Assembly (NCBI GenBank): GCA_003576915.1
Contig: QEVF01000010.1
Span: 1 to 64,000 of the forward strand
DNA: 64,000 nt
Source of the DNA: Planctomycetota bacterium
Lineage (GTDB): Bacteria > Planctomycetota > UBA8742 > UBA2392
Direction: 5' to 3'
Positions 42,626 through 51,425 of the stretch are shown piece after piece (the first letter of the stretch is position 1; each line of letters starts with the position of its first letter). Made by a program: the position numbers and the translations under genes. A model generated the notes under the pieces. It did no database searches. It was not told where the DNA came from and was given only the letters and a program-made list of their open reading frames with translations.

Positions 42626-43114
42626 CTATTCCTTTGCGTGGAGGAGGCAGGCCGCTGCGTGTTCGTAGTCCCCGCTGTTGACCCGCAACATCACCTGCAC
42701 CAGGTATTTTCCCGGGGTCAGGGCGCCGAGGGAGGCGCTGACGGTGGCCTCGCGCACCACCTGGGCCGCTTCGTAGTCGGGACGTTCGAGCGTGACCTTG
42801 ACTACGATGACACCTCCGGGCGTGGGGGCTTCACAGGAGTCCAGCTTGAGCTTCCACTCGCTGGGCAGTTGCTTCCTGAACGTGAGCGAAAATTGGGGCG
42901 GCTCTGATTTCGAGATGACGACTTCAGGAGCGTCAAAGTACTCGGTCAGCAGCGCAAGCTGTCGGGCCTTGGCCGGCTCCGGCGGGGCGGGGCTTTCAGC
43001 GGGCCGAGGCTTGGGCCGGTCCGGCGCGCGATCCGCCAGGGTTTCCGTGAAGAACAAGCCGGCGCCCAGGGCGCATGCCAGCAGGCAAAGCAGGCTGAAG
43101 GATGCACGGTTCAT
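42626..43114 (-). CDS. Small secreted protein, paralog B
   Basis: A 162-residue exported protein with a signal peptide (about residues 1-28), a Pro-rich linker (about 29-48) and a beta-rich domain ending in GKYLVQVMLRVNSGDYEHAA, similar to the neighbour's GKYVVELWVRRVGGEYEPRA. GGAGA lies 6 bases before ATG 43114; the longer open frame upstream is rejected because it has no signal peptide at its start. It is divergent from the aminotransferase gene. Function unknown. Confidence 0.7.
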   Translation of the reverse strand: MNRASFSLLCLLACALGAGLFFTETLADRAPDRPKPRPAESPAPPEPAKARQLALLTEYFDAPEVVISKSEPPQFSLTFRKQLPSEWKLKLDSCEAPTPGGVIVVKVTLERPDYEAAQVVREATVSASLGALTPGKYLVQVMLRVNSGDYEHAAACLLHAKE

Positions 43115-43243
43115 GGAGTCTCTCCGTTGTCCATGTTCTGAAACGCAAACGCCGTCGCGGGGTTCCCACGGCGGGGTGGCGGCCATTTCTCCCGCTCGGT
43201 AAAGTGGCCCCGTGAGGGGAAAGACGACGCCAGCGGAGAAACC

Positions 43244-44638
43244 ATGACGACGAAGACCAGGTCCGGCGCTGCCAGCAGCGGACATGACGCGAAATCACCC
43301 GACGAGTACGCGCAGGTACCCATGATCAAGACCGCACTGCCCGGCCCCAGGGCCCAGGCCGCCATTGCTCTGGACGAGAAATACGTTTCGCCCAGCTACA
43401 CGCGAGGGTACCCCTTTGTCATGCATCGCGGCCGCGGGCTCGCGGCCGAAGACGTCGACGGCAACGTGTTCCTGGACTTCACGGCCGGCATAGCCGTCAA
43501 CGCGACGGGCTACTGTCACCCGGAGGTTGTCAAGGCCATCAAGGAAGGGGCCGAACACTTCCAGCACATGAGCGGCACCGACTTCTACTACCGTGAGCAA
43601 AGCGAGCTGGCCCGTACGCTGGCCGAGCACACTTTCGGCGGCGTGGAACGCCGGGTGTTCTTCTCCAACAGCGGCACCGAGGCCAACGAGTGCGCGCTCA
43701 AGCTGGCCCGCTGGTACACCAAGCGCCAGTATGTGCTCAGCTTCCGGGGCAGCTTCCACGGCCGCACCTACGGCTCCATGAGCATCGGGTGCAGCAAGGC
43801 CATTCACCGCAACCACTTTGCGCCCCTGCCGGCGGGCGTGGTGCACGGCAACTATCCCTACGCTTACCGGGCAGACCCGCACCTGAAGACGCCCGAGGCT
43901 GTCGCCGATGACTGCCTGGCGTACATCGAGAACATCGTCTTCAAGAAGGAAATCCTGCCCGAGGAAGTGGCCGGCATCATCGTAGAGCCCGTGCAGGGTG
44001 AGGGCGGTTACGTCGTTCCTCCCGCCAACTGGCTGTCAGGCCTGCGCCGCATCTGCGACAAGCATGGCATTCTGCTCATTTTCGACGAAGTCCAGAGCGG
44101 CATGGGCCGCACCGGCAAGTTCTTCGCCCACGAGCACTGGGGCGTCATCGGCGACATCGTTACAGTCGCCAAGGGCATCGCCTCGGGACTGCCGCTGGGC
44201 GCGGTGATTGCCCGCCGCGAAGTCATGAGTTGGCCGCCCGGCAGCCATGCCAGCACCTTCGGCGGCAACCCCATCGCCTGCCGCGCCGCGCAAGTCACGA
44301 TCCGGCTGCTGGACGAGGGTCTGACGGAGAACGCGCGTGTTGTGGGCGCCTATTTCAAGCAGCGGCTGGAGGATCTGGCGCGCAAGCACGATGTGATCGG
44401 GGACGTCCGCGGGCTGGGCCTGATGGTGGCGACGGAAATCGTCAAGTCAAAGGCCACGCGCGAGCGGGCGCCGGAGCTTCGCAACAGGCTGGAACTGGAG
44501 GCCTTCAAGCTCGGTCTGCTGATTCTGGGTTGCGGCGAGAACACGATTCGCTTCTGCCCGCCGCTGGTGGTCACGCGCGGCGAGGTGGATCGCTGCATCG
44601 AGCTCTATGACGCGGCGCTTCAGAACGCCGTGAAGTAG
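43244..44638 (+). CDS. Class III PLP-dependent aminotransferase (GabT/ArgD-like)
   Basis: A 464-residue fold-type I aminotransferase. Motifs include LDFTAGIAVNATGYCHPEVV, the NSGTEANECALKLAR phosphate-binding region, IIVEPVQGEGGY, LIFDEVQSGMGRTG with the cofactor-contacting Asp, and the Schiff-base Lys in TVAKGIASGLPLGAV. The whole resembles 4-aminobutyrate or acetylornithine transaminases, and the substrate cannot be fixed by eye; length is nearer GabT. GGAGAAACC precedes ATG 43244. It lies 25 bases before hutI, so the two may be co-transcribed in amino-acid catabolism. ArgB is elsewhere in this window, not adjacent. Confidence 0.9.
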   Translation: MTTKTRSGAASSGHDAKSPDEYAQVPMIKTALPGPRAQAAIALDEKYVSPSYTRGYPFVMHRGRGLAAEDVDGNVFLDFTAGIAVNATGYCHPEVVKAIKEGAEHFQHMSGTDFYYREQSELARTLAEHTFGGVERRVFFSNSGTEANECALKLARWYTKRQYVLSFRGSFHGRTYGSMSIGCSKAIHRNHFAPLPAGVVHGNYPYAYRADPHLKTPEAVADDCLAYIENIVFKKEILPEEVAGIIVEPVQGEGGYVVPPANWLSGLRRICDKHGILLIFDEVQSGMGRTGKFFAHEHWGVIGDIVTVAKGIASGLPLGAVIARREVMSWPPGSHASTFGGNPIACRAAQVTIRLLDEGLTENARVVGAYFKQRLEDLARKHDVIGDVRGLGLMVATEIVKSKATRERAPELRNRLELEAFKLGLLILGCGENTIRFCPPLVVTRGEVDRCIELYDAALQNAVK

Positions 44639-44663
44639 CCGCGGCCAGGCCGGGAGCGCAGCC

Positions 44664-45896
44664 ATGACCGATCTTGACGCGTCAACGGTGGTCATCGAGA
44701 ATCTGCGCCGCGTTGCCACGCTCTGCGGAGATGCCCTGGAAGGAGACGTCGTCCTGGGCATCCGCAACGGGCGCGTGCGTTTTGCCGGTCTTCGAGGCTC
44801 GTTGCCCCGCGAGTTCGGCGCGGCATTGCGTCATGACGCCGGGGGGCGGCTGCTGACTCCCGCGCTCATCGACTGCCACACTCATCCGGCCTTTGTCCAT
44901 GCCCGTGCCGAAGAGTGGCGCATGAAACTTGCCGGCGTGAGCTACGAGGAGATTGCCTCGCGCGGCGGCGGCATTCTGTCCAGCGCCGCCCATGTGCGGG
45001 GCGCCGGCAATGACCAACTGGCCGAGGCGACCTTGCGCCATCTCCGGGCATTGAGGGCCCACGGCGTGGCGGTGGTGGAATGCAAGTCGGGATACGGTCT
45101 GTCCCTAGAGCACGAACTGCGGCAACTGCGGGCTATTGCCTGGGCCGCGGAGCAGGCCGGGGTTAAGGCTGTCGGCACCTGTCTGGCTGCTCACGCGCTG
45201 CCCGCCGAGCGTCGGGGTTCGCCGGAACTGCGCGAGCAGTACCTGCGCGAGGTTTGCGAGCAGATTCTGCCCCAGGCAGCCGCCGCGCGCCTGGCGCTGA
45301 GGGCGGATGTGTTCTGCGAGCGCGGCGCCTTCAGTGTGGAGGAGGCCCGGCGTGTGGCACAGGCGGCCAGGGCTTGCGGCCTTGCCCTGACCGTTCACGC
45401 CGACCAGTTGAGCCACAGCGGCGGCGCCAGGCTCGCCGCCGAGCTGGGCGCTCAGAGTGCCGATCACCTGGAATACGCCGATGATGCAGACATCGCTGCC
45501 ATGAAGGCTGCCGGCACCGCGGCTGTGCTGCTGCCCGGCAGCACTTTCTTTCTGAGGCAGGAGCGCTGGGCCCCGGCGCGACGGATGCTGGACGCCGGGC
45601 TGAAGGTTGCCCTCTCCACGGACTTCAATCCGGGGTCCAGCCCCGTGTGCAATCCCGCCTTCATCATGCATCTGGCGGTGACGCGCCTGGGCATGACGGC
45701 CGAGGAGTCCCTCCATGCCTTCACTGGGGGGGCTGCGGCGGCCCTGGGCCTGGATGGGCAGGAGTGGGGATGCATCCGGGCCGGTTCGCGCGCGGCATTT
45801 GCGATTTGGGATGTCGAGCATGAGCAGGAGCTTCCGTACTATGTGGGGAGCAACCTCTGCGCCGGAGTCATCACATGTCGCGGTTGGCAGGACTAG
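44664..45896 (+). CDS. hutI: Imidazolonepropionase
   Basis: Third enzyme of histidine degradation, opening imidazolonepropionate to formiminoglutamate. The 410-residue amidohydrolase has the metal motif DCHTHPAF, the HutI-specific EEWRMKLAGVSYEEIASRGG segment, VECKSGYGLSLEHELR, VHADQLSHSGGARLA, DHLEYADD and a late STDFNPGSSPVCNP. GGGAG lies 7 bases before ATG 44664. No hutH, hutU or hutG is in the window, so the pathway is scattered. Its 3' end overlaps the next gene by 22 bases. Confidence 0.95.
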   Translation: MTDLDASTVVIENLRRVATLCGDALEGDVVLGIRNGRVRFAGLRGSLPREFGAALRHDAGGRLLTPALIDCHTHPAFVHARAEEWRMKLAGVSYEEIASRGGGILSSAAHVRGAGNDQLAEATLRHLRALRAHGVAVVECKSGYGLSLEHELRQLRAIAWAAEQAGVKAVGTCLAAHALPAERRGSPELREQYLREVCEQILPQAAAARLALRADVFCERGAFSVEEARRVAQAARACGLALTVHADQLSHSGGARLAAELGAQSADHLEYADDADIAAMKAAGTAAVLLPGSTFFLRQERWAPARRMLDAGLKVALSTDFNPGSSPVCNPAFIMHLAVTRLGMTAEESLHAFTGGAAAALGLDGQEWGCIRAGSRAAFAIWDVEHEQELPYYVGSNLCAGVITCRGWQD

Positions 45897-48034
45897 CGCT
45901 GTTGCTGTGTTGCCTGGGCGTCATGGTCGAGGCCCAGGACGCCCAGCCGGAGGTCGTCGAGTTGATCTCCCGGCTGGCCGATGACCGCTGGGAGGTGCGT
46001 GAAAGGGCTCAGCGGCGTCTGGTAGCCATTGGCGAACCGGCGCGGGAGAAGCTGCGCGAGGCCCTGCTGCATGACGACCCTGAAGTGCGGGCCCGTTCTT
46101 CCGCGGCCCTGATTTCCCTGGGTGAGTCCTTCACGTTTGTCCTGACCTGCAGCCAGTCAGACAAGCCGGGCCAGCGCGAACACGGACGCAGGGCCCTGCT
46201 CAACCTGTTCGGCCTGGAGGAGGGCAAGGCTCTTTCGATGATTACACCGGAGGAACTCTCGCGCGCCAATTACGGTCGGAGGGCATCCTACTCGGCGTCC
46301 CAGCCCCTGGCCTGCCCGCCGCCTCTGGCCGTGGCCACGCTGGAGGCGCTTTCCGGCTTCCCGATCCTGGTTTCGGCGGGTGCAGCCGCTCGCTGGCAGA
46401 CCGCCATGCAGGCCAGCAACGTTTCCCTGGATCTCTCCCAGGACTACACGCAGGCGCAGTTTGCCATCCAGCAACTGAGAAACCTGCTGGCCCGCAGTCT
46501 GGGCGCGGAGTTCTCGCGCGACGGAACCCTTGAGATCTGTCCTCTGCGGGTCGGACAGCTGACCTTGCTCCTCGTCTGCACCCAGGCTGAATATCCCGGC
46601 GCCGTGAGCCACTGCGCCGATCGTCTCATCGCTCAGTTCGTGAAGGGAGGTCTGCCGGCGGCCGAGGTGGCCCGGGTGTTGGCCGCCGCGGTGAGTCTTG
46701 ATCCGGTGCGGCTGTCGCGCCTGGCCGAAGAGGCCGGTCAGGCGACCTGCGCCCCGGAGCTGGTCTATGTGGCGCTTTGCAGCGACCTCAATGAAGAAGA
46801 GCGCCGCTCGCTGGCCCGATTCAGCAGCTTGCAGGTTCGCGCGCTCCTGAGCAGCCGCCTCTGGTCCTGCCTTCGCGTGGCGGCAGTGGCCCTGCAAGCC
46901 ATGGATACGCCTCAGCGCGCGTCGCTGCTCAGCGAGGTCATCGCCGGAAGCGCGGATTCGATGGAACTTCTGGTCGCCCTGTGGTGTGCCCGGGGCCTTG
47001 ACCTCACGGCCGAGGCCCGCAGTCGCGTTTCGCGCTGCGTCACAAACAGCCAGGACGGCATCGCCGCCGCCGCCGTGCGCTGGTATTCCGGCGCGCCCCA
47101 GGTCAGTGACGAAGATCTGAAGCTGGCCTGGAAGTCGGCGGAAGTGCTGCCCGTGAGCAGCGCCTTCTTCTCCGCAGCCCTGGAGCTGTTCACCCGTGAG
47201 GATATCCGCCCACGGCTGTTGGCCTCGGCGCGAGAGGCTCTTACGGGACGCTTTGACACGCAGCAGGCGCTGGCGGCGGCCGTGCTCAAGGGCCAGGCCG
47301 GCAAAGAAGATCTCGCCCGTGTGCTGGAGCGGCTCAACACGGCCCAGGACCTGGTGTTGGGCGGGCGCCTGATTGCGCTGTTTGAGGGCTGCACCGAGTT
47401 GACCGATCCCGCCGTCGAACGCCTGGCCACGGGCATGCTGGAAACTGACGCCCTGAAGCGCCGGCGCCTGGCCCGCGTCATGCGTCTGTGTGACAGGGCC
47501 CTGCTCAAACGCATCCTGGACGTGGCGGAAACCAGGCTGGCCGCCATGGAGGAGAAGTTCGGCGGCAAGGAGAAGGCCGCCGGCATCGCCCACATCATTG
47601 CCGCGCGCATGACCCTGTTGGGGTTCCGCGCGGGTCTGGGAGAAGTGGTGGCGCTGGAAACTTTGATGGAGGCGCTCAAGACCGCCAACGGCAATGCCGT
47701 GCGTGAGGCGTCGTCGGCGCTGGTGGATGCTCTGGATGAAGCCGGCCTGTCCAGCACGCTTGCGGCACTGAAGAAGGCCGTACCGACGCGATTCATTGAA
47801 ATCGCCACGGGCGCCTATCTCGAGCAGTGCCGTCGGGCCGTGGAGCAGGGCAATCGTGAGGCGTTCCGCATGGCCTCGGCCCGGGTCAATGCCGTGCAGA
47901 CGGATCGCTGGAACTGGCAGCTTCAGGATCAACTAGCCCAGCTTGAGTCCATGCTCAACGCCATGGAAGGGGGAGCGCGCCGCAGCGAACTCCTGCCCGC
48001 AAACCCCTACCTCAAGTCCCTCAAGGTGGAGTAG
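45875..48034 (+). CDS. Secreted HEAT-repeat protein of unknown function
   Basis: A 719-residue exported protein. The signal peptide (about residues 1-20, MSRLAGLALLLCCLGVMVEA) is followed by one clear HEAT-like repeat pair (about 24-85, LISRLADDRWEVRERAQRRL and REALLHDDPEVRARSSAALI) and then a long helical array with less regular repeats. It has no catalytic motif. ATG 45875 lies inside hutI (22-base overlap) with GGAG 8 bases upstream, so the two genes are coupled. Similar secreted HEAT proteins are frequent in planctomycete-type genomes; the role is unknown. Confidence 0.72.
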   Translation: MSRLAGLALLLCCLGVMVEAQDAQPEVVELISRLADDRWEVRERAQRRLVAIGEPAREKLREALLHDDPEVRARSSAALISLGESFTFVLTCSQSDKPGQREHGRRALLNLFGLEEGKALSMITPEELSRANYGRRASYSASQPLACPPPLAVATLEALSGFPILVSAGAAARWQTAMQASNVSLDLSQDYTQAQFAIQQLRNLLARSLGAEFSRDGTLEICPLRVGQLTLLLVCTQAEYPGAVSHCADRLIAQFVKGGLPAAEVARVLAAAVSLDPVRLSRLAEEAGQATCAPELVYVALCSDLNEEERRSLARFSSLQVRALLSSRLWSCLRVAAVALQAMDTPQRASLLSEVIAGSADSMELLVALWCARGLDLTAEARSRVSRCVTNSQDGIAAAAVRWYSGAPQVSDEDLKLAWKSAEVLPVSSAFFSAALELFTREDIRPRLLASAREALTGRFDTQQALAAAVLKGQAGKEDLARVLERLNTAQDLVLGGRLIALFEGCTELTDPAVERLATGMLETDALKRRRLARVMRLCDRALLKRILDVAETRLAAMEEKFGGKEKAAGIAHIIAARMTLLGFRAGLGEVVALETLMEALKTANGNAVREASSALVDALDEAGLSSTLAALKKAVPTRFIEIATGAYLEQCRRAVEQGNREAFRMASARVNAVQTDRWNWQLQDQLAQLESMLNAMEGGARRSELLPANPYLKSLKVE

Positions 48035-48040
48035 GGGCGC

Positions 48041-48871
48041 TCAACCCTTGCCGCGGCTTGGACAGAGCCTGGCCAGCGGGCACTCGTCGCACTTGGGCCT
48101 GCGTGCCAGACAGACCGTACGGCCGAAGGTCAGCAGGTTGTGATGCAAGGCGTAGGCCCGCCCCGCGGGAACCAGCTCGCGCAGCAAGGCGAAAGTCCGG
48201 TCGCGGGCGGCCTTGGTCTGAACAATCCCCAGCCGGTTGATGATGCGGTGAACGTGGGTATCCACGGGGCAGAGGTCGGCGCCCATGGCCTCAATCAGTG
48301 TGACCGCGGCGGTCTTGACGCCGATACCCTTGATACGGGTCATCTCGGCCATGGCCTGTTCCATGCCGAGCTTGCCGATCTGCTCCTCCAGGCGATAGCC
48401 ACCCCGGTCCCGCAGCCAGTGCAACAGGGCCAGGATGCTTTTGGCCTTGGAAGCCGGCAATCCCGCCACGCGAATGATCTCGGCCAGTTCGCCCGCCGAT
48501 AGGCTGGCGACGTCGTCCCAGCGGGGCGGCGCAACGGCCCGCGCGGCATCGCTCAGGCGCAGTTTGATCTTGTCCAGTTGGCCGTCGGCGTTTCTTGGCA
48601 GGGAGTCCGGTCTGGCGGGTCCGGCGGGAAATTTGCGCACGAGGTTCTGGTAGGCCGCCAGGGCGTTTCTGTCGTTGGTGTTCTGGCTGAGGATGGTCAA
48701 CACCAGGACTTCAAGGGCGTCCTTGGGTCCGTCCCACTGGGGCTGTCCCAGGTTGGCCTCCAGCAGGTCCATGGCCCGGAGCAGGCGACGGCGCGGATCG
48801 GCCGGGGGAGCGGAAGCCTTTGCGCGGCGCGTGGGCCCGCGGCGGATGAGAGGCTTGAGTCGGGCGGGCAT
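48041..48871 (-). CDS. nth: Endonuclease III-family DNA glycosylase
   Basis: A 276-residue HhH-GPD DNA glycosylase/AP lyase for oxidised pyrimidines. It has LVLTILSQNTND near the N-terminus, the helix-hairpin-helix with catalytic Lys (RIKGIGVKTAAVTL), the catalytic Asp (CPVDTHVHRI), and a 4Fe-4S loop Cys-x6-Cys-x2-Cys-x5-Cys (CLARRPKCDECPLARLC). It is longer than the 211-residue E. coli enzyme because of a basic N-terminal extension. ATG 48871 is chosen because any longer start would run through the tRNA-Gly gene. Confidence 0.92.
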   Translation of the reverse strand: MPARLKPLIRRGPTRRAKASAPPADPRRRLLRAMDLLEANLGQPQWDGPKDALEVLVLTILSQNTNDRNALAAYQNLVRKFPAGPARPDSLPRNADGQLDKIKLRLSDAARAVAPPRWDDVASLSAGELAEIIRVAGLPASKAKSILALLHWLRDRGGYRLEEQIGKLGMEQAMAEMTRIKGIGVKTAAVTLIEAMGADLCPVDTHVHRIINRLGIVQTKAARDRTFALLRELVPAGRAYALHHNLLTFGRTVCLARRPKCDECPLARLCPSRGKG

Positions 48872-48894
48872 GACACATCCTGGCCGGGCGGAAA

Positions 48895-48924
48895 GCAAAG
48901 CGCCCCCGGCCGGGGGCGCTTTGC
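48895..48924 (-). terminator. Perfect 30-base palindrome ending the tRNA transcript
   Basis: Perfect 15-base arms (GCAAAGCGCCCCCGG and CCGGGGGCGCTTTGC) begin 1 base after the tRNA CCA end and are followed on the minus strand by TTTCC. This is a strong Rho-independent terminator for the tRNA and separates it from nth. Confidence 0.9.
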
Positions 48925-48925
48925 A

Positions 48926-49000
48926 TGGAGCGGGTGATGGGGTTCGAACCCACGACATTCACGTTGGCAACGTGACGCTCTACCACTGAGCTACACCCGC
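48926..49000 (-). tRNA. tRNA-Gly (GCC)
   Basis: A 75-base tRNA on the minus strand, including an encoded CCA. The acceptor stem is GCGGGTG with CACCCGC, the D arm GCTC-AGTGGTA-GAGC, the anticodon stem TCACG with CGTGA around loop TTGCCAA (anticodon GCC), and the T arm GTGGG-TTCGAAC-CCCAT. The discriminator base is T, as usual for bacterial tRNA-Gly. Confidence 0.97.
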
Positions 49001-49138
49001 AACGGGGCGCGAATGATAGCGACGAATGAATCCCTGTAAAGGCCCCGGCAAGGGCTGCGCCCCTGCAGCGGCGGTTCAACGCAAAGCATTCAGAGCTGGG
49101 CGGCGCTTTCGCTGGACTTTCCTTGACGTTAAGATAGT

Positions 49139-49153
49139 CACTTTCCGAAAGTG
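49139..49153. promoter_or_regulatory. Short inverted repeat upstream of the zinc-ribbon gene
   Basis: CACTTTC and GAAAGTG flank a single C, followed at once by GCGATTTTTCGC, another small inverted repeat. They lie 54 bases before ATG 49207 in a 206-base gap. This could be an operator or a leader hairpin; no -10/-35 pair was convincing. Confidence 0.3.
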
Positions 49154-49206
49154 CGATTTTTCGCTATTGGTGCCATTGCGGACCGTGCCCGTTTACCGAG
49201 CAAATC

Positions 49207-51357
49207 ATGGCCGACGTCATCAGCTTCTCCTGCAACGCCTGTGGAACGCTCTATCGGGTGCCCTTTGCACAGGCGGGCCAGAGCGTGAAGTGCAAGCAGT
49301 GCGGGGCGGCCATACTGGTCCCCACGCAGTCGCAGATGGCCGCGCCTCTGGCCACGGATACCTCCGTTGAGATGAATGCCGGCGCCCAGGTATTGCGCAA
49401 AGAAACGTCCGCGCGCACAGGCGCTGTGAAGGGGCGGGCGACTTCCGGTCGGTCTGTCGCGGTGCCTTCAGGGCGAAGCCGCGTCACGCCGCCCGTCGTG
49501 CCCCCGATGCCCGCACCGCCCGCGGCATCCGGCAAGGTATTGCCTCTGATGGCCGGGGGCTTTGCAGTTGTGGTGCTGCTGGGTGTGGGTGGGTTCTTTC
49601 TGCTGCGTGGCGGCAGTTCCGCCGGGGCTTCCAACGCGGCCCCCAAGGCAAACACCGTGGTGGCCGAAAAGCCCCGCGAACTGGACGAGCGTGCCCGCAT
49701 TCTGCGTGAAGCTGACGACATCACACTCTCGCCGGAGGCCGCTGTTCAACTCTACCAGCGAGCCCTGTCCGCGAAGTTGGGCAAGACGGACATGCTGGTG
49801 GTGGCCCGCGCCGCGCTCAACCGGATCTATGACGGTAATGGCGGCAAATTCGAAAGCAGCCAACTGTTGACGCTGGCAGAGGAAATGGCGCCCCTGGATC
49901 TGAAGCAGGAGGTTCGCCGTGTCCTGCTGCTGGTGAGCAACCGCGAGCCGGAACTCGTGGGCGGCAAGCCCAACGGCACGTTCCTGCGGGTGCAGAAAAT
50001 GCTGGGGCGCGAGAAGTTTGATTTTGCGGACCTGCTCAAGCGGGCTTCGGTCCTGATCGAGGCTGAACAGGAGGGCGCCAGGGAACTGCACGGCGAAATC
50101 GCGGGTCACGAGGCCAAGAGCCCTTCAGGCTGGTCAGAGCCCGAGACGGTCGCGGCCATGCAGGCGTGCTGCGAACGTCTCGACAAACTCGAGCGGGCCC
50201 TGAAAGAACTCGAGGCCGCCAACCCCAACCTGCTGGCCGAGCGCGCCGCCTTCAACCGTTTTCGTCAGGAACGGGCCGGCAAGCGGGTTCACTGGACCTG
50301 CGCAGGCGAATCGCCTCACCTGCTCTTTGTTCAGCTCACGGATGCTGAAGTCAAGGCGGGCGCCGAAGGTGAGGTCTGGGCACGGGAGCGGGCTGCTCCC
50401 GTTCGCCCGATTCTCAAGCGCCTGTGGGAACACTTCGAGAAGGACTGGGTCAAGGTCCTGGGGCTCAAGCGCTCTCTGCCGCAGGGAGTCTCCGAAGGCG
50501 AGCGGGAGGCAGCCCCTTTGGAGGTCCTGCTCGTTCCCAACTTCCGGGCCTTGCGCGCCCTTGCCAGCGATTTCGGCGAGAACATCGACAACCAGGACGT
50601 CGCGTTCTACACGCTCAAGGGACAGCGCATCTGCGCCAGCATCGAACACCTCGGCGCAAACTCCCGCGATGCCATGCACCTCGAGGCCAGCCTTTCCATC
50701 AGCATCCTCAGCCGCCTGTTCAACTTCTACTGCGCCGAACCCCTGCTTCGGGACGAGCAGCAGAAAACGCGCGGCGTGATGCATTCGTTCCTGCTCAATC
50801 GCCATCTGTTCCGCTGCATCCTGACGCCCGTGCGCTGCGCCAGCGGTATCTATCAGGTGTCCTCCGACGCCAGCCAGCGCCACGTGCTGGATTGCACCTT
50901 CTTTGACTCCCTGCCCGCCTTGAGCAGGCTGTTGTTCACGTGGCGCCAGCCCTATGAGCGTGATGCTGAACGCAGGGCTATTGTCAGCTTCGGAGGCCCG
51001 GCCCTTTGCGCCCGCGATCTGCTGGAGATCACCAGTGTCGCGGAAGGCGCAGCGCGGCTGCGGGAGAACTTCCGGAAGTTCAAGGGAGTCAGCGAGGAGC
51101 TGGCTGAGACGCTTTCGAGCGTCGACAATTTCCAGTTGCTGGGCTATGCCTACGGCGACGCCCTGCTTTGCTTCCTCTACAACCATGAGCAGGGCGGCAA
51201 GAAGTTTTACCGGGAAGGCCTGCTGAAATTCATCGCCATGGACCTGCGGGGCGAGATCGCCTCCAAGGGCCAGCTCAAGGCGTTCGAGGAAGCCCTGGGC
51301 CTGGACGGTCCCAAATGGAAGAAGCTCGAAGAGGACTTCCTGAACTCCCAGAAGTAG
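49207..51357 (+). CDS. Zinc-ribbon, single-TM protein with large outer domain
   Basis: A 716-residue protein. An N-terminal double-CxxC zinc ribbon (SCNACGTLYRVPFAQAGQSV then CKQCG) is of the type common in Planctomycetota. It is followed by a Pro/Ser linker, one membrane segment (about residues 112-137, LMAGGFAVVVLLGVGGFFLL) and an outer domain of about 570 residues, helical at first and then mixed. The C-terminal half contains several conserved-looking Cys, His and Trp residues but no recognised catalytic motif. It is convergent with the peroxiredoxin gene, with a terminator between. Function unknown. Confidence 0.7.
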   Translation: MADVISFSCNACGTLYRVPFAQAGQSVKCKQCGAAILVPTQSQMAAPLATDTSVEMNAGAQVLRKETSARTGAVKGRATSGRSVAVPSGRSRVTPPVVPPMPAPPAASGKVLPLMAGGFAVVVLLGVGGFFLLRGGSSAGASNAAPKANTVVAEKPRELDERARILREADDITLSPEAAVQLYQRALSAKLGKTDMLVVARAALNRIYDGNGGKFESSQLLTLAEEMAPLDLKQEVRRVLLLVSNREPELVGGKPNGTFLRVQKMLGREKFDFADLLKRASVLIEAEQEGARELHGEIAGHEAKSPSGWSEPETVAAMQACCERLDKLERALKELEAANPNLLAERAAFNRFRQERAGKRVHWTCAGESPHLLFVQLTDAEVKAGAEGEVWARERAAPVRPILKRLWEHFEKDWVKVLGLKRSLPQGVSEGEREAAPLEVLLVPNFRALRALASDFGENIDNQDVAFYTLKGQRICASIEHLGANSRDAMHLEASLSISILSRLFNFYCAEPLLRDEQQKTRGVMHSFLLNRHLFRCILTPVRCASGIYQVSSDASQRHVLDCTFFDSLPALSRLLFTWRQPYERDAERRAIVSFGGPALCARDLLEITSVAEGAARLRENFRKFKGVSEELAETLSSVDNFQLLGYAYGDALLCFLYNHEQGGKKFYREGLLKFIAMDLRGEIASKGQLKAFEEALGLDGPKWKKLEEDFLNSQK

Positions 51358-51360
51358 CTG

Positions 51361-51390
51361 CGCCGGCCGGGCCCTGAGGCCCGGCCGGCG
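51361..51390. terminator. Bidirectional terminator hairpin
   Basis: A 13-bp perfect GC stem (CGCCGGCCGGGCC with GGCCCGGCCGGCG) and a CTGA loop, 3 bases after the stop of the plus-strand gene and 35 bases past the stop of the minus-strand peroxiredoxin gene. Confidence 0.82.
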
Positions 51391-51425
51391 AATGCACTAC
51401 GGGTGCTCGAAGAGGTCGGCGCTGC

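Noticed and set aside
48872..48958. N-terminal extension of the endonuclease III gene
   Set aside because: It would run through the terminator and into the tRNA-Gly gene; the ATG at 48871 is sufficient for the family.
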